Origin: Bacteroides propionicifaciens DSM 19291 = JCM 14649
GTDB taxonomy: Bacteria; Bacteroidota; Bacteroidia; Bacteroidales; Bacteroidaceae
Reading direction: 5' to 3'
DNA: 52,564 nucleotides
Assembly: GCF_000375405.1 (NCBI RefSeq)
Contig: NZ_AQWS01000020.1
Location: 1 to 52,564, forward strand
The notes under the pieces were generated by a model that saw nothing but the letters and a program-made list of their open reading frames with translations, was not told the DNA's origin and ran no database searches. The position numbers and the translations under genes are program-made. Of the stretch, positions 1 to 10,700 are shown one piece after another. How positions within the stretch are numbered: the first letter of the stretch is position 1; every line of letters begins with the position of its first letter.

Positions 1-1
1 C

Positions 2-133
2 GATGATTCTGTGATGAAATCAGTATATTTAGCCGTTAGAGAGGCCACAAAGAAGTGGTCAATGCCTATCAGGGACTGGGGCATAATTTTAAATCAGCTC
101 CTAATTATTTACAAAGAAAGGGTCAGGCTATAA
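2..133 (+). CDS. IS256-family transposase, C-terminal fragment
   Basis: This is the end of a mutator-type (IS256) DDE transposase, which cuts and pastes its own element. The reading frame is open from base 2 to a TAA at 131-133. It encodes the characteristic tail with VYLA, EATKKW and MPIRDWG, followed by a hydrophobic stretch and a basic end. In the family this tail lies after the last catalytic glutamate. Nothing visible is broken here, but the catalytic residues lie outside the window, so activity cannot be judged. Confidence 0.85.
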   Translation, partial: DDSVMKSVYLAVREATKKWSMPIRDWGIILNQLLIIYKERVRL

Positions 134-156
134 CAATAACCCAACCCAAGCTTAAT

Positions 157-184
157 TTACTTACACACTTCCTGAGACAGTGTC
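157..184. repeat. IS256-type terminal inverted repeat (right end)
   Basis: The reverse complement starts GACACTGTCTCAGGAAGTGT and continues GTAAGTAA. The repeat at 52271-52298 starts GACACCCTTTCATAAAGTGT and continues GTAAGTTA. The repeat sits 23 bp after the transposase stop, where an IS256 right end is expected. Confidence 0.75.
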
Positions 185-198
185 AAATTAATTTTTAT

Positions 199-237
199 CC
201 GATATAGCACATGATAATGTGTTGTATTGGTTTTTTT
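199..237 (+). terminator. Rho-independent terminator (plus strand)
   Basis: A 14-bp stem (199-212 with 217-230) closes over a GATA loop and is followed by seven T residues. Four of the pairs become A-C mismatches on the opposite strand, because they are G-U in the plus transcript. The hairpin therefore works best for plus-strand transcription reading out of the IS element toward brxA. It may also weakly end the minus-strand BREX transcript. Confidence 0.65.
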
Positions 238-243
238 ATTAAT

Positions 244-864
244 TTAATCCCCCACAAAGAAAAAATACGGATCCCTCATTTGATATTCATTCAAGCTGTT
301 GTATGCATTATTTAGCTTAAAGGACTCTTTGTAAATCTGTACTGTGAGATGTGATGAAATTTTCATTGGTTCGGCAGATTGATAGATTCCCATTTTGGGA
401 CGAGAAAAGAAACCCGCTTCTATAAACATGGGTACAACACTATAAAGAGCATTCTCAGTAGCTCTATTGCCACCATACACGTCAGATATGGGTTTCTTTA
501 TTGTTTGAGTATTCACCATATCTTGTACTGCAAAGAACTTCCCGAAAGTTCTCAATACTTCAAATGAGAACGAAAATGCACTATTTAGTAATGCAATTAA
601 AATTACATCCCTATCCGCTTTCTTTTTGATGATGTTCTTAATCTCTTCTTTATTTGCTAGCAACAGCTCGTTTAATGGGCTTTGAGGTATAATTTTGTTT
701 ACAATGCGCAAAGCTTTCTTAAGTCTGTTCTCTCCACTAAAATCAAGTCTCAGTTGCTCTATTATATAATCATTGCTATAACTATCGTTGAGATAACTCT
801 CCAATGCTGCAGCCAAAGTCTCAATAGGGATTCGTTGATTTATATCTATTGATTTATTATTCAT
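244..864 (-). CDS. brxA: BREX protein BrxA (DUF1819 family)
   Basis: Last gene of the BREX operon, 206 residues, close to the usual BrxA length of about 200. BrxA is a small, mostly helical DNA-binding protein of BREX phage-defence systems; its exact role is unsettled. I see no catalytic motif. The sequence shows a helical N-terminal half with several basic patches, and a conserved-looking C-terminal half with YGGNRATENALYS and PYFFF. The start overlaps the end of pglZ by 8 bp, which suggests translational coupling. The assignment rests on size, composition and position: type 3 BREX ends in pglZ-brxA. The stop lies 59 bp from an IS256 end. Confidence 0.75.
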   Translation of the reverse strand: MNNKSIDINQRIPIETLAAALESYLNDSYSNDYIIEQLRLDFSGENRLKKALRIVNKIIPQSPLNELLLANKEEIKNIIKKKADRDVILIALLNSAFSFSFEVLRTFGKFFAVQDMVNTQTIKKPISDVYGGNRATENALYSVVPMFIEAGFFSRPKMGIYQSAEPMKISSHLTVQIYKESFKLNNAYNSLNEYQMRDPYFFFVGD

Positions 865-2317
865 GCTTTATTTCTATAAATGGAATTAGTACTTCCAATA
901 TGTGTGCTCCTCCATGTGTAACTAATTTATCGTTGGTCGAAAAACTCAAATCACTATTAAAATAAATCGCACCTTCTTGCTCAGTTATCGAATCTTTCAA
1001 ATCGGGATTATTATCTATAAATTCATCTTTTAACCACCTATCTGAATACTCAAGGTGTCTTTGACTTCTACTTCCCGATTTATTTGTTCCAAGTTTTTCA
1101 CGACCTTTCAATCCTCTCCATCCTTTTGCTTGAATATTGCCATGATCTGTGGTTAAGAAAATTGTAAACCCAGCTTCTTGAAGCTTCTCTACTTTCTCTA
1201 CAATACCGCTCTCCTCAATCCATCTTTGTGTGAAGTGCAATAAATCTTTATAATCTGTAGAGTTATGCATTCTTTCATCCAAGTCAGTCAACACAATGGC
1301 AAACTTGGTGATATCTCTTAAGTTATCAAAATCTACAGTATTATGGCAATATCTTATCTTGTGACTGCTAACATTTTTACTTTTCCAATACTCTTTCCAG
1401 AGTTTATTTTCACTCACCGGACCTTGTCTGTAATCCTTTTCTGGAGCTCCACCTCTAAATATTGCTTGTCGCGAAAGTTGCGTAATAGAAGGAAGCCACG
1501 ATGATATCACATTTTCTTTTCTATTTGGAGGTAATATTTTGTTCAGTAGTTCGTATTGCCAATAAGCCAAACCATCAATAACTATGAGGGCTATCTTTTC
1601 GTGGAGATAATTAAAACTCAAATGGTCTAATATCTTTGAAACAATTTGAGGTTTTTTTACTGCACTCGAGTTTTTGGTTTGTTGAAAAGAGTGTTGTATA
1701 TAATCTTGAAACATTACATTGACCTTGTTCACAGTAGCAATAAATGGGTCAAACTCGGGGGTATCTATTGTTTCAACTAATCCCTTAGATATAGTTCTGC
1801 AAACAACAGCCCAATTTACCGTCTCTTCATTAGTCAGTTTAAGTATCGTTTCATCGAAAAGGTCGAGATCAAATATAGGTTTACTCGGGAAAGATATTTC
1901 TTGGCTCTCTGTTTTCTCAATCAATTTTAATGTCTCGGCTCTATTCAACCTCACAAATTGCTTTTGAGCAAATAGTTTGTCCAATAGCTCCAGTTCGAGG
2001 TTTACAATAGAAGGAATGTGGTAACCATTGAAATAGTTGTTTAAGCTAAACTCATTTACACGTGCTCTCTTTTCAATATCTTCTAAATAAGCACTATTAT
2101 CTTTACACAATAATACTAATATTGCACCCTCATCTTTCAACTCAAACTGAATGCGTTGATTAATTTTGCTGCCATTCACAACATCTATTCCTGCAACATG
2201 CAATGCGTTTTGCACATCTTCTCTATACAAAAAACCATCATTGTTTTCTGTAAGAAAAACATCACAGTTTTGATGTCTCAAATCATTGGCAATATGTTCT
2301 ATTAATCCCTTAACCAT
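857..2317 (-). CDS. pglZ: BREX type 3 PglZ, alkaline-phosphatase-superfamily protein
   Basis: PglZ is a core component of all BREX and Pgl defence systems. It has an alkaline-phosphatase-like metal-binding fold and works with the BREX ATPase and methyltransferase. Residues about 1-235 are a helical N-terminal region. The phosphatase core begins with LIVIDGLAYW (metal-binding Asp near 248) and contains TTDHGN (Asp-His near 391-392) and THGGAHILE near the C terminus, the expected metal ligands in order. At 486 residues it is shorter than the roughly 800-residue PglZ of type 1, as expected for type 3. Its start overlaps brxHII by 8 bp and its end overlaps brxA by 8 bp. Confidence 0.88.
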   Translation of the reverse strand: MVKGLIEHIANDLRHQNCDVFLTENNDGFLYREDVQNALHVAGIDVVNGSKINQRIQFELKDEGAILVLLCKDNSAYLEDIEKRARVNEFSLNNYFNGYHIPSIVNLELELLDKLFAQKQFVRLNRAETLKLIEKTESQEISFPSKPIFDLDLFDETILKLTNEETVNWAVVCRTISKGLVETIDTPEFDPFIATVNKVNVMFQDYIQHSFQQTKNSSAVKKPQIVSKILDHLSFNYLHEKIALIVIDGLAYWQYELLNKILPPNRKENVISSWLPSITQLSRQAIFRGGAPEKDYRQGPVSENKLWKEYWKSKNVSSHKIRYCHNTVDFDNLRDITKFAIVLTDLDERMHNSTDYKDLLHFTQRWIEESGIVEKVEKLQEAGFTIFLTTDHGNIQAKGWRGLKGREKLGTNKSGSRSQRHLEYSDRWLKDEFIDNNPDLKDSITEQEGAIYFNSDLSFSTNDKLVTHGGAHILEVLIPFIEIKHE

Positions 2318-5084
2318 TTATTCTTATAGTTAATAAGTGCTTTGTTCCAGGAACTATCTTCTGCATAGATTGAAACTCTTTCAACCATTTTTCATGAGAT
2401 TCTTCTAGTTTACGAAGTTTAGATTTTCTAATATTTTCTATCCCTATTTTATTTATTCTTGATTTCTGAAAAAGATAAGAGTTTACTTTATTCTCTTTTT
2501 TCACCTTCATGCTCGCCATTAACTCTGCCTCTAAATTTTGGAACATAATGTATAGTGAATCCTCTAATTGAAACTCAACATTTGTCAGATTATTAGGATA
2601 CTGTCTGCCATTTATCTTAAAGTTCGATGTCCCACTTATCAATCTATTCCATATATCATTGGCATACACAGCATACTGTTTGCCATTGTCCGCTATAAAA
2701 AAACAGTGATACTGCACCTTTCTTTCCAAACTATTCTTTGCACTCACCTCCCACAAACTCCAATAACCGGGAGTCTCCGCTCCATTTTCAGAAATTACTA
2801 TTGGAGTACCATCTTCACTATTAAATTGTCCGTAGTTATTCAAGATCTCACGAATCCAATCGTGCTGCAATGTGATGTGTTCTAAACCAGGATGGTTTAA
2901 AGATACTTCTGAGTCGAAAGTAATACGTTTGGTCTCATTGTTAATTTTCACGTCTGATATGCCTGATAAATCTTTGCTAATAGAACCCCCATTTATTATT
3001 GTATATTGCTGTATCAACGACTCTAACCAATATGGTAGTGGACTATGTTTTATATCAGAAGCTTTTTTGTATTCTATTTCCTCCTCTGCAACTAAGGGCA
3101 TTATCCCTTCAGTACTTTTGTATTTGTTCAGCTTGCTCTTTATTTCGTAAAGCCAACTTTCGCCTGCTCGCTCAAACCGTTCTGGGTCTAAAAGACTTTG
3201 CAAGTAAAGGTTGTTCACTTTTTTCATATCTATGGTTGAGTCTAACACATCAGAAGTTTTATCGATACCCAACTGATCGATAATGTTGTTTAGTTTCTCT
3301 TCAATCACTTCATACACCCGCAAGTCAACACTATTGTTGGTGAGCATATTGTAAGCATGTACTTCGTGCTTCTGACCAATTCTATCTACCCTACCAATTC
3401 GTTGTTCTATCACCATTGGATTCCAGGGCAAGTCGTAGTTTACAACAATATGGCAAAACTGCATATTCAACGATTCGCCAGCTGCATCTGTACCTATCAG
3501 TATTTGAGCTTCGTTTTTGAAAAATGTTAAGGCTCTTTTGCGAGTGTCCAAATCTTGACCACCATTTATTTGAGATACTTTATATCCATTCCTCTTAAAG
3601 AATTGAAAAAGCATTCTTTGTGTAGTTCTAAATTCAGTGAAGATGAGCACTTTCAAGTTATTGTTGCTGTGCAGTTGTTGCAACTCTTGCATCTTATATA
3701 GCAAGGCATCTGCTTTTGCATCTGTTTCAGTATTCATGCAATCTTTGGCTTGGTCTATCAAGTCCGACAAAAGCTCTTCTTCATCCTCTGCCAATCCAAT
3801 AGGATAACTTTGATGCACATCATCAAAACTAATGTTCCCATTATTTACTTCCTCCACACTGTCCACTTCATCAGCATAAGAAGCTAAGTCTACGTCTTCA
3901 CCCAACCGCAACCTTTCCAATCTTCCCTCCATAGCCGACAATATTGCAGCAGTGGAGCTACTTACCAACCGTTGAAAAAGCACCATAATCAACCCAGTTG
4001 CTTTATTGTTTCCCTTTTTGGCTGTGTTAAATCCTTTGCGAACATATTCTGTTATATCATCATACAGTGCTATTTGCTTCTGATGTTTGTCTTCATCTAA
4101 AAACACATCAAAACGATGTGTATGTCTTTTATTAAAAAGTTTATCGCCATTATAATCTACAGCAAATCTTTTTTCTGTACGGATTACATAAGGCTCCAAC
4201 TCCTCTATATCAGGCAATCCTTCTCCTGCAAATGCATCAGGATCTAACAATTGCAATATTCTTCTGAAATGATCTGCTTTGCCTCGGTGAGGTGTGGCAG
4301 TAAGCAACAATACATTGGGAACAGTGTTGCACAACTGTTGTGCCAAAATATAGCGCGACACTGTGGAGGTAGCACCCCCCATTTTATGCGCTTCATCAAT
4401 TATAACTAAATCAAAATCGGCATCCAACACTGCTTGCATTCTATACTTATTGTATTCATCCACTCGTTCATCCGACCATCCATGGCGCTTTTCTAAAGGT
4501 TTCAGCGCATCTGTCGATACAATAATCTGATTGTGTTGTGTCCAAAAATTATACTCCTCATCTGCATTTATGTTAGAGAAAGTGCGGGCCATAGAGGTAA
4601 TCATTTCAGAGTCGTAGAGATGAAACACCTCGTTGAAGTGATCTTTCAATTCACTTTGCCATTGCATCATTGACGATTTTGGCACAATAGCCAAAGTTCG
4701 CTTTATATCGCCTCTTATTTTCAACTCTTTCAGAATCAAACCTGCTTCAATGGTTTTACCCATACCCACTTCATCCGCCAATAGAAAACGATTTTGTGTT
4801 GACTGCATCACCTTCTCCAATACCAATATCTGATGGGGCAGCGGAATTAAACTACTCTCATAAGGAGCTAAGATATTTTTACGCGCCACTTCATCCTTTA
4901 TCTTGGCTGCAATGGAGATAAAGCGCAAGTAAGGAAGAGAGAACTCTGAATTCGATTTCTCTAATTCATCGTAAGGTATTTCATGAAAACTATTATTTTC
5001 AACCACACGTATCCACACAACACGTTGTCCGAATAGTTCTTTTTCACCTACAATTTCGCATGCTTTCCCTTTATATTTTAGCAT
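2310..5084 (-). CDS. brxHII: BREX type 3 SNF2/DEAH helicase BrxHII
   Basis: Superfamily 2 helicase or translocase, 924 residues, one of the two nucleic-acid motors of type 3 BREX. Motif I is ADEVGMGKT at about 103-111 and motif II is DEAH at about 230-233, in the context LVIIDEAHKMGG. The C-terminal RecA lobe carries LIGTDAAGESLN, and EQRIGRVDRIGQ supplies the arginine-finger motif VI, as in RapA/SNF2-like proteins. The final 300 residues are a long accessory region without a motif I recognise. It is followed with an 8-bp overlap by pglZ and preceded by pglXI across 46 bp. DISARM DrmD is related, but the neighbours here are BREX-specific. Confidence 0.87.
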   Translation of the reverse strand: MLKYKGKACEIVGEKELFGQRVVWIRVVENNSFHEIPYDELEKSNSEFSLPYLRFISIAAKIKDEVARKNILAPYESSLIPLPHQILVLEKVMQSTQNRFLLADEVGMGKTIEAGLILKELKIRGDIKRTLAIVPKSSMMQWQSELKDHFNEVFHLYDSEMITSMARTFSNINADEEYNFWTQHNQIIVSTDALKPLEKRHGWSDERVDEYNKYRMQAVLDADFDLVIIDEAHKMGGATSTVSRYILAQQLCNTVPNVLLLTATPHRGKADHFRRILQLLDPDAFAGEGLPDIEELEPYVIRTEKRFAVDYNGDKLFNKRHTHRFDVFLDEDKHQKQIALYDDITEYVRKGFNTAKKGNNKATGLIMVLFQRLVSSSTAAILSAMEGRLERLRLGEDVDLASYADEVDSVEEVNNGNISFDDVHQSYPIGLAEDEEELLSDLIDQAKDCMNTETDAKADALLYKMQELQQLHSNNNLKVLIFTEFRTTQRMLFQFFKRNGYKVSQINGGQDLDTRKRALTFFKNEAQILIGTDAAGESLNMQFCHIVVNYDLPWNPMVIEQRIGRVDRIGQKHEVHAYNMLTNNSVDLRVYEVIEEKLNNIIDQLGIDKTSDVLDSTIDMKKVNNLYLQSLLDPERFERAGESWLYEIKSKLNKYKSTEGIMPLVAEEEIEYKKASDIKHSPLPYWLESLIQQYTIINGGSISKDLSGISDVKINNETKRITFDSEVSLNHPGLEHITLQHDWIREILNNYGQFNSEDGTPIVISENGAETPGYWSLWEVSAKNSLERKVQYHCFFIADNGKQYAVYANDIWNRLISGTSNFKINGRQYPNNLTNVEFQLEDSLYIMFQNLEAELMASMKVKKENKVNSYLFQKSRINKIGIENIRKSKLRKLEESHEKWLKEFQSMQKIVPGTKHLLTIRING

Positions 5085-5130
5085 AATATCTTCATTCTTT
5101 TAAGAGCTTGTTTTCTTTACTCTCTTTATC

Positions 5131-7734
5131 TTATACTCTCGAGCTTGCAATATCATAAAACTGCAACAACACCTCATCCTCCATCAACAAATTGTTAGGA
5201 ATACGATCTCCAACAGTTACAATTGTTTTAAAATCTTTATCTTGATAGCATTGCTTAAACCCTTCACGCAATGCTTCTACTCGCACCTCTTTTATCTTTG
5301 TACGTGGATTCTCTATTTCTTTTTTGTAACCCTCAAATAGACGTAACAAACGTCCTTTTCTAAGTTTCTCCAAATCAGCTTCGTTTTCAGGATCGGGTGC
5401 ATACCATTTACCTGATGCGTCTTTTAGGAAGTTTTCTTCCAAAATAGTAGACAACTCTGGTATCATATCTCCTTTGCGCACTCCTGCCAAAGCTTGCATC
5501 CATTGGGGTTGAATGTCTTGATAGGTCAGAGATTTATCTGCCAAAAAACTCTTTAACCACATCACTCCATCTTGTTCTGATGATACAAAAAGAGACATCT
5601 GTACAAATTGAGGATTCTCTTTCTTTTTTTTATCATACTCTTGCACTTGCTCATTGGTGAAGAACATGCCATCTCGCTCTATAAATCGTTCACGCAAACC
5701 TTGTTGGAACTCACCTGCATCTATAGGAACTGGCAACGTTCTTTGTACATAAAATGCAATGAGTCTATCGAATAGTATTTTGGGACTACGTTCTATAATA
5801 GCTGTGGTTGAATTTTCGACCATTAAATGAATAGGTAAGTGGTTTAAATGTTCTTCTATAAAATCCCAGATTGCTACATTTGAGTGAGGGTTTCGCTGGA
5901 ATTTGTTATCAAATTCTGAAGAAGGTTTATAACATGAGATAATTAAATCTTGCTTAACAGATGTAGAATAACGCATCGATTTTATACCACCATGTATTTT
6001 ATCTAAAGCAGAAATATTTGCAATTATAAAACCTGAGCTAGTGAGTGATATTTGAATACAATTCCATATTGCAGCACTTGTATTACTAAACTCTACAGTC
6101 ATCCACTTTCCAGGTTTTAAAATACGGAAAAACTCTTTAAATGCTTTTAGCATCAAGCCTTGGTATTCTAATTTACTTTTATTTTGTGTTTTATTCTCAA
6201 TTGCCTCTTGGGTATTGTTTGTTTTAACTTTAAGCCATGCTTCAGTAATAAAATTTAATTCTGAATACATTATATTCGCTCCAAAAGGTGGGTCAACAAA
6301 AATGTAATCGATTGTTTTTGATTCAATAGATGATATTTGAGTTGTTGATTGACATGAAATTGACTGTGATGATAGTTTTTCATGAGAGTCAAAGAGTTTG
6401 TAACTAATTATATCAAAAGGATTTTGCTCTACAACTTCACTTGGAACGTATAAAGTTCCACTTAAAGGACCATTAATTCTTCCATTTGGGTTATGCTTAT
6501 TAACGATAAACCTATTTAATTTTGTTAGATTTCTTGATATAGAATTAGTTATGTAGAATTTCTCCTCAAGTGATGACTCAGCCCATAAATCAGACAAAAC
6601 AAGTAAAGTTCTATAGTTATAAAGTTGATAAACCTTAGTTATGTATTTGTTAACTGGATCATTCATTTTATCACCTTTGGGTAAAGAGTCAAGTGGTACA
6701 AAATTTTCAACTTCTTGTCTATTAATCTTTTTAATTAAATCAATATCCTCTTGATCAGGTTTTTTAAAATGTCTTTTTCCCTTATATGTATAACAAATTC
6801 TATATGGAACTGTCTGTAGCTCTCTAATAACATCCCCTGAAACAGAATCTAATTTTGTGTGAGACTTACGTATTACTTTTCTTCGTTCTATAGCCCCATT
6901 ACAATTTTGACATCGAGCCTCATTTAAAATCACCCCATCATCAAAATTTACAAACATATCTATAAATTCATGTTCATGATCACAATGTTGACAAAGAATA
7001 ATTTCATTCCATACTGTGTAAATTATTTCTCCATATTCATTTCCATTATGTTTTGTTCTGAACATCCATGAATGTTTATTCTTTAATAGTTCAAGTTTTT
7101 TTTTGAATTTAGATGATTCTTGAAAGACATTATTTAAACTATAAGATATAAAACTGGCAATCGGACTTAAATCTATGCAAATTGCATTTCTTTTACCCCA
7201 AGCTGCCTCTTGTTTCTCTTTTTTAATAAGATTAATAAAATCATTATCTGGACTTTCACAAAAGGAAGCAGCAACGCCCGTCATTCCTGTTCCTGCAAAT
7301 CCATCAAATAGAATATCTCCAGGTTGTGTATAATGCATTATGTAGCGCATAATTGCTGGATGAGGAACTTTTGTATGGTATGAATGTGCCATATAAATAG
7401 GATTATTCTTCCCTTCACTAATATCAGCTGCATAAGGTTCTGTAACTTCAAAATCGGGATTTCGCTTCCCTTGCTCTACCAACTCCATTTTCTCTTCCTC
7501 CCACTCCTCAATAAAATCATTCAGCCAAGGATTAGGGCAAGCAGTATAGTAAGGTGGGTCAGAGAGCTTTAAAATATCTTCATCTTCTCCAATGGGGAAA
7601 CCCTCCATCTGTTTCAGCTCAGGTAGTTTTTTGCGGAGTTCTTCTCGAAAATAATTTCTGCGCTCCTCTTCCGTGTTGAAAGTTATACCTAATACAGTGA
7701 TTTTCTCTTCTTTTATATCTTCGTTTCTAAACAT
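5131..7734 (-). CDS. pglXI: BREX type 3 DNA methyltransferase PglXI
   Basis: Predicted N4/N6 (probably adenine) DNA methyltransferase, 867 residues, that marks self DNA for BREX. Residues 57-70 read LSDPPYYTACPNPW, the AdoMet-binding motif I is ILFDGFAGTGMTG at about 141-153, and a catalytic-type motif IV DPPFGANIMY lies at 481-490. Two CxxC pairs (Cys248/251 and Cys275/278) form a zinc ribbon, as in methylases of the COG1743 type. The last 200 residues are charged and helical. Base composition is not uniform: roughly 5830-7230 is visibly more AT-rich than both ends, which could reflect replacement of the recognition part. No restriction nuclease gene lies beside it, as expected for BREX. Confidence 0.85.
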   Translation of the reverse strand: MFRNEDIKEEKITVLGITFNTEEERRNYFREELRKKLPELKQMEGFPIGEDEDILKLSDPPYYTACPNPWLNDFIEEWEEEKMELVEQGKRNPDFEVTEPYAADISEGKNNPIYMAHSYHTKVPHPAIMRYIMHYTQPGDILFDGFAGTGMTGVAASFCESPDNDFINLIKKEKQEAAWGKRNAICIDLSPIASFISYSLNNVFQESSKFKKKLELLKNKHSWMFRTKHNGNEYGEIIYTVWNEIILCQHCDHEHEFIDMFVNFDDGVILNEARCQNCNGAIERRKVIRKSHTKLDSVSGDVIRELQTVPYRICYTYKGKRHFKKPDQEDIDLIKKINRQEVENFVPLDSLPKGDKMNDPVNKYITKVYQLYNYRTLLVLSDLWAESSLEEKFYITNSISRNLTKLNRFIVNKHNPNGRINGPLSGTLYVPSEVVEQNPFDIISYKLFDSHEKLSSQSISCQSTTQISSIESKTIDYIFVDPPFGANIMYSELNFITEAWLKVKTNNTQEAIENKTQNKSKLEYQGLMLKAFKEFFRILKPGKWMTVEFSNTSAAIWNCIQISLTSSGFIIANISALDKIHGGIKSMRYSTSVKQDLIISCYKPSSEFDNKFQRNPHSNVAIWDFIEEHLNHLPIHLMVENSTTAIIERSPKILFDRLIAFYVQRTLPVPIDAGEFQQGLRERFIERDGMFFTNEQVQEYDKKKKENPQFVQMSLFVSSEQDGVMWLKSFLADKSLTYQDIQPQWMQALAGVRKGDMIPELSTILEENFLKDASGKWYAPDPENEADLEKLRKGRLLRLFEGYKKEIENPRTKIKEVRVEALREGFKQCYQDKDFKTIVTVGDRIPNNLLMEDEVLLQFYDIASSRV

Positions 7735-7741
7735 TGTATTC

Positions 7742-10700
7742 TTATTTCAATATTATTCTAATCTTGTCTCTCTCTTTTCCTCTGGAAATTTGGTTGATAT
7801 ACTCGCGGAAAGCTTCGATAGCTTCGTCGGGAGTTAAGGGTTTGTTGAAAGTAGTTTTCATTCCTTCCATATCCAACTCTAATTTCTCTAATCCCTTGTG
7901 CAAATCCATAATAGCATTGCGTATTTGCAAAGCATTTTGTTTGGTGAGTTCTACTTTGCCTGATTTAAAATCTGATAAGAGTGTTTGAGAAGTTTTACTC
8001 AACAGATTCATTTTCTGTTGCACCATGGGGTCGTCTAATGTATCTTTCAAGCTATCGGTCCAAAGATGCAACAGGTCATTTATTTCACCCCTTAGTTCTT
8101 TGATAGACAAAGTTTTTTTTCCCTCAAATTCTGCAGGATTGAAGTCATGATAAGGAGCAGTTAAAATTAAATCTTTGTTTATCTTTTCATCAGCAGGTTG
8201 CAGTTTGTTTATTTTTTCTACCAATTGTGCATACTGACCTGTAGAAAGAAAATCAGCCTGTTGAAGAATATCACATATTTGTTTCTCTTCAGAATCTAAG
8301 AGGGCAACTTTTAAAGTATTGTCCGATTCGCTTATTCTGTATTTCAAATACAAACTTAAATACCAATCTGCATATTGCTCTTTAAGTTTGCTGAGCTCTG
8401 CTTTGTAGGTATTCATTTTTGCTGTGCTGTTTGTACTAACTACACCAGGCAGTTGATTGATTGCATTGGTAACTTTCGTTTTAAATTCTGTATTGGTAAT
8501 GTATTGGTTGCATTGTTGCAGATAGCTGATATCCTCATTAAGAGAATTGAGTTGAGCTAATTGCTGCTCAACCTTTGATACTTCATCCTTTATAGGTAGT
8601 ATTTTGTTTAACTCCTCTTTGCTATATGGGAAGTTTTTAATTCGAGCTTCAGATGTATAATTAGCAATTTTGTCACAAAAACCAGAGAACGCTGAGAAGT
8701 CTCTTCTATATTTTAAAGCATCTTCTTGCGATATTATTTCAACACTTCTAAAAGTATACCCATTCCCTACTTTACTTTGTAGGGTAACAGTGCGTTCTGC
8801 CCATTTTTTTGCGGCAGATACCAAATGCGTGTAAGTGGATGGATCATTGAGATGATTGCTTAAATCACGACCAAGCAAATAGATAAATAATTGCTTAAGT
8901 GCCGCTAAATTCAACCCCTTAGGCTGTTTGATATGTGTAAAAGTAAAGAAGTCTTGATTGACAACATTTCTTAGTTCATTCAGATTAGTTGAATTGATAG
9001 ATGTACCAGAGTTGAGCGTTATCTCTATTTCACCCAAAGCAGCCAACACAGCCATTACCACAAACTCTAACTCTGCTTCAATTTTATAATCTTTAGAGAG
9101 CCATAAGTCTTCACTTCTATCAACAAACTCAATAATTTCGTCGCGATTCAACACCTTGCCTTCCCCTTTCTCTTTAAGCATTTCCATTAGGCTTCTTGCA
9201 TAAGGAGAGTGACTATAATCGAGAGACCCCGGAACCCACAATCCTAAACCCGAAAGTACACCTTCACCATCTTGGTTGCGTTGCTCAGGATTTGAAACTT
9301 TCGATAGGGCTTGTTTAATTAAACGATCGAAGTTGTTTTTTGCAATAGGTGTATTCAATTGAGTAAACTGAGGATAATTGGGTCGTTCGTTTCCGAACCA
9401 CTCTTCTAATACCATGGATGCCACATTCGAAAATACTTGTTCTATTGACGAACCTGCTCCCAATAACTGATAACCGCTTAATGGAAGTTCTTTTCCTTGG
9501 TAATCCACTTTAGTTGTTCTCACATATTGTTGATCGAAAAATGTGCGTGCTTTTTTATTCAACTCGTCAATTTTTTGACGATAATTGGCTTTCTGTGAAC
9601 TGTCAGATCGTGCTTCCAATGATAGAGCTGCACCATAAAGAGTTACTGCCTCTTTAAACTCATTAGATAAATCATCAAAAATAAAGTAAACTTCATCCTC
9701 CTCATGATTCCTTTTTTTGTTATTGGCATCAAAAATGGGCATGAAGTACATATAGAAGTTTTGTAGTGGATGCGTTGTGGATTTCTGGTTTGGATTTCCA
9801 AAGAAGATATATCCACTGCGGTAAGTCTTATGAGATTTCCAATCGATGGTATGTTCCCAAATTTTAAATCCTGTGCGATAAGTATCTCCCTCTAATGGTA
9901 AATTAACTTCTAGGAACTTAAAGAAATACTCATCTTTTTGATTATCTGTCATTGTTGCAGCATAATCTCTAATTTTCTGATCAAAATTAACCCCTCCTTC
10001 AATGCGCAAGTGAAATTCGGCGTTGTCTTTATTTTGATCGAAATATTGGCCCGATGTGGCAGTAATTATTTGCTGAGCTGTTGAATTTACTATATCAATT
10101 AAAAAATCTCTGTCGATTGCCAAACTATCTGTAAGGCATAAATCATCTACTAAGTGCTCTGTATTAGTTCCGTTTTGCTTTTGCAAGTCGGCTTGCAACA
10201 ACTTAATGGCACATCCATTTACTATACGTTGAGCCACATTTTTTTTAGCTGCTCTTCCTCCAGTGAAGTGCGAATTTATTTTATCATCAATAGTTTCTGT
10301 TATCTCTTTCACCCTTCTTATGTCAGGATTGGCCATTAAATCTTGACTTCTTTGCATATCTTCCCAATATCTATCATAGGTCAATAAACCAGGATTGTCT
10401 GTTGGCACATCCTTCTCTAATATATCAGAGAACTGACTCGATAAGGTTTTTAATATCTCGCGCTGACTCTTTCCAATTCTAATTTTTTCGAAATTTTCGA
10501 AGTAGCTGGGATGCACTGGATAAAGCTCTATATAATCTTGTGTGCGAGCGTGCATATCGGTAAAGAAGTGAAGGAAAGGATCTAGGTGTTCTTTTATTAG
10601 TTGTTTCTGATGTTCGTTTTTGCTCAAAAGACGATTCTTCACAATAAAAGCAACATCCTCTTTTGTAATCATAATATCCTTGTATCTATCATTTACCTTT

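Larger units (their letters stand above)
1..184 (+). mobile_element. IS256-family insertion sequence, 3' end (cut by the window edge)
   Basis: Contains the last 43 codons of an IS256-family transposase, then 23 bp, then a 28-bp terminal inverted repeat ending in GTGTC at 184. The reverse complement of that repeat matches the repeat at 52271-52298 at about 22 of 28 positions, so both belong to one IS type. The element begins before the window, so its completeness is unknown. Only 59 bp separate its end from the stop codon of brxA. The 8-bp target duplication cannot be tested because the other end is missing. Confidence 0.85.

Noticed and set aside
2310-7734. Reading the helicase and methyltransferase as a DISARM system
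   Set aside because: DISARM would need drmA/drmB-type genes; the PglZ, BrxC and DUF1819 neighbours fit BREX type 3 instead.
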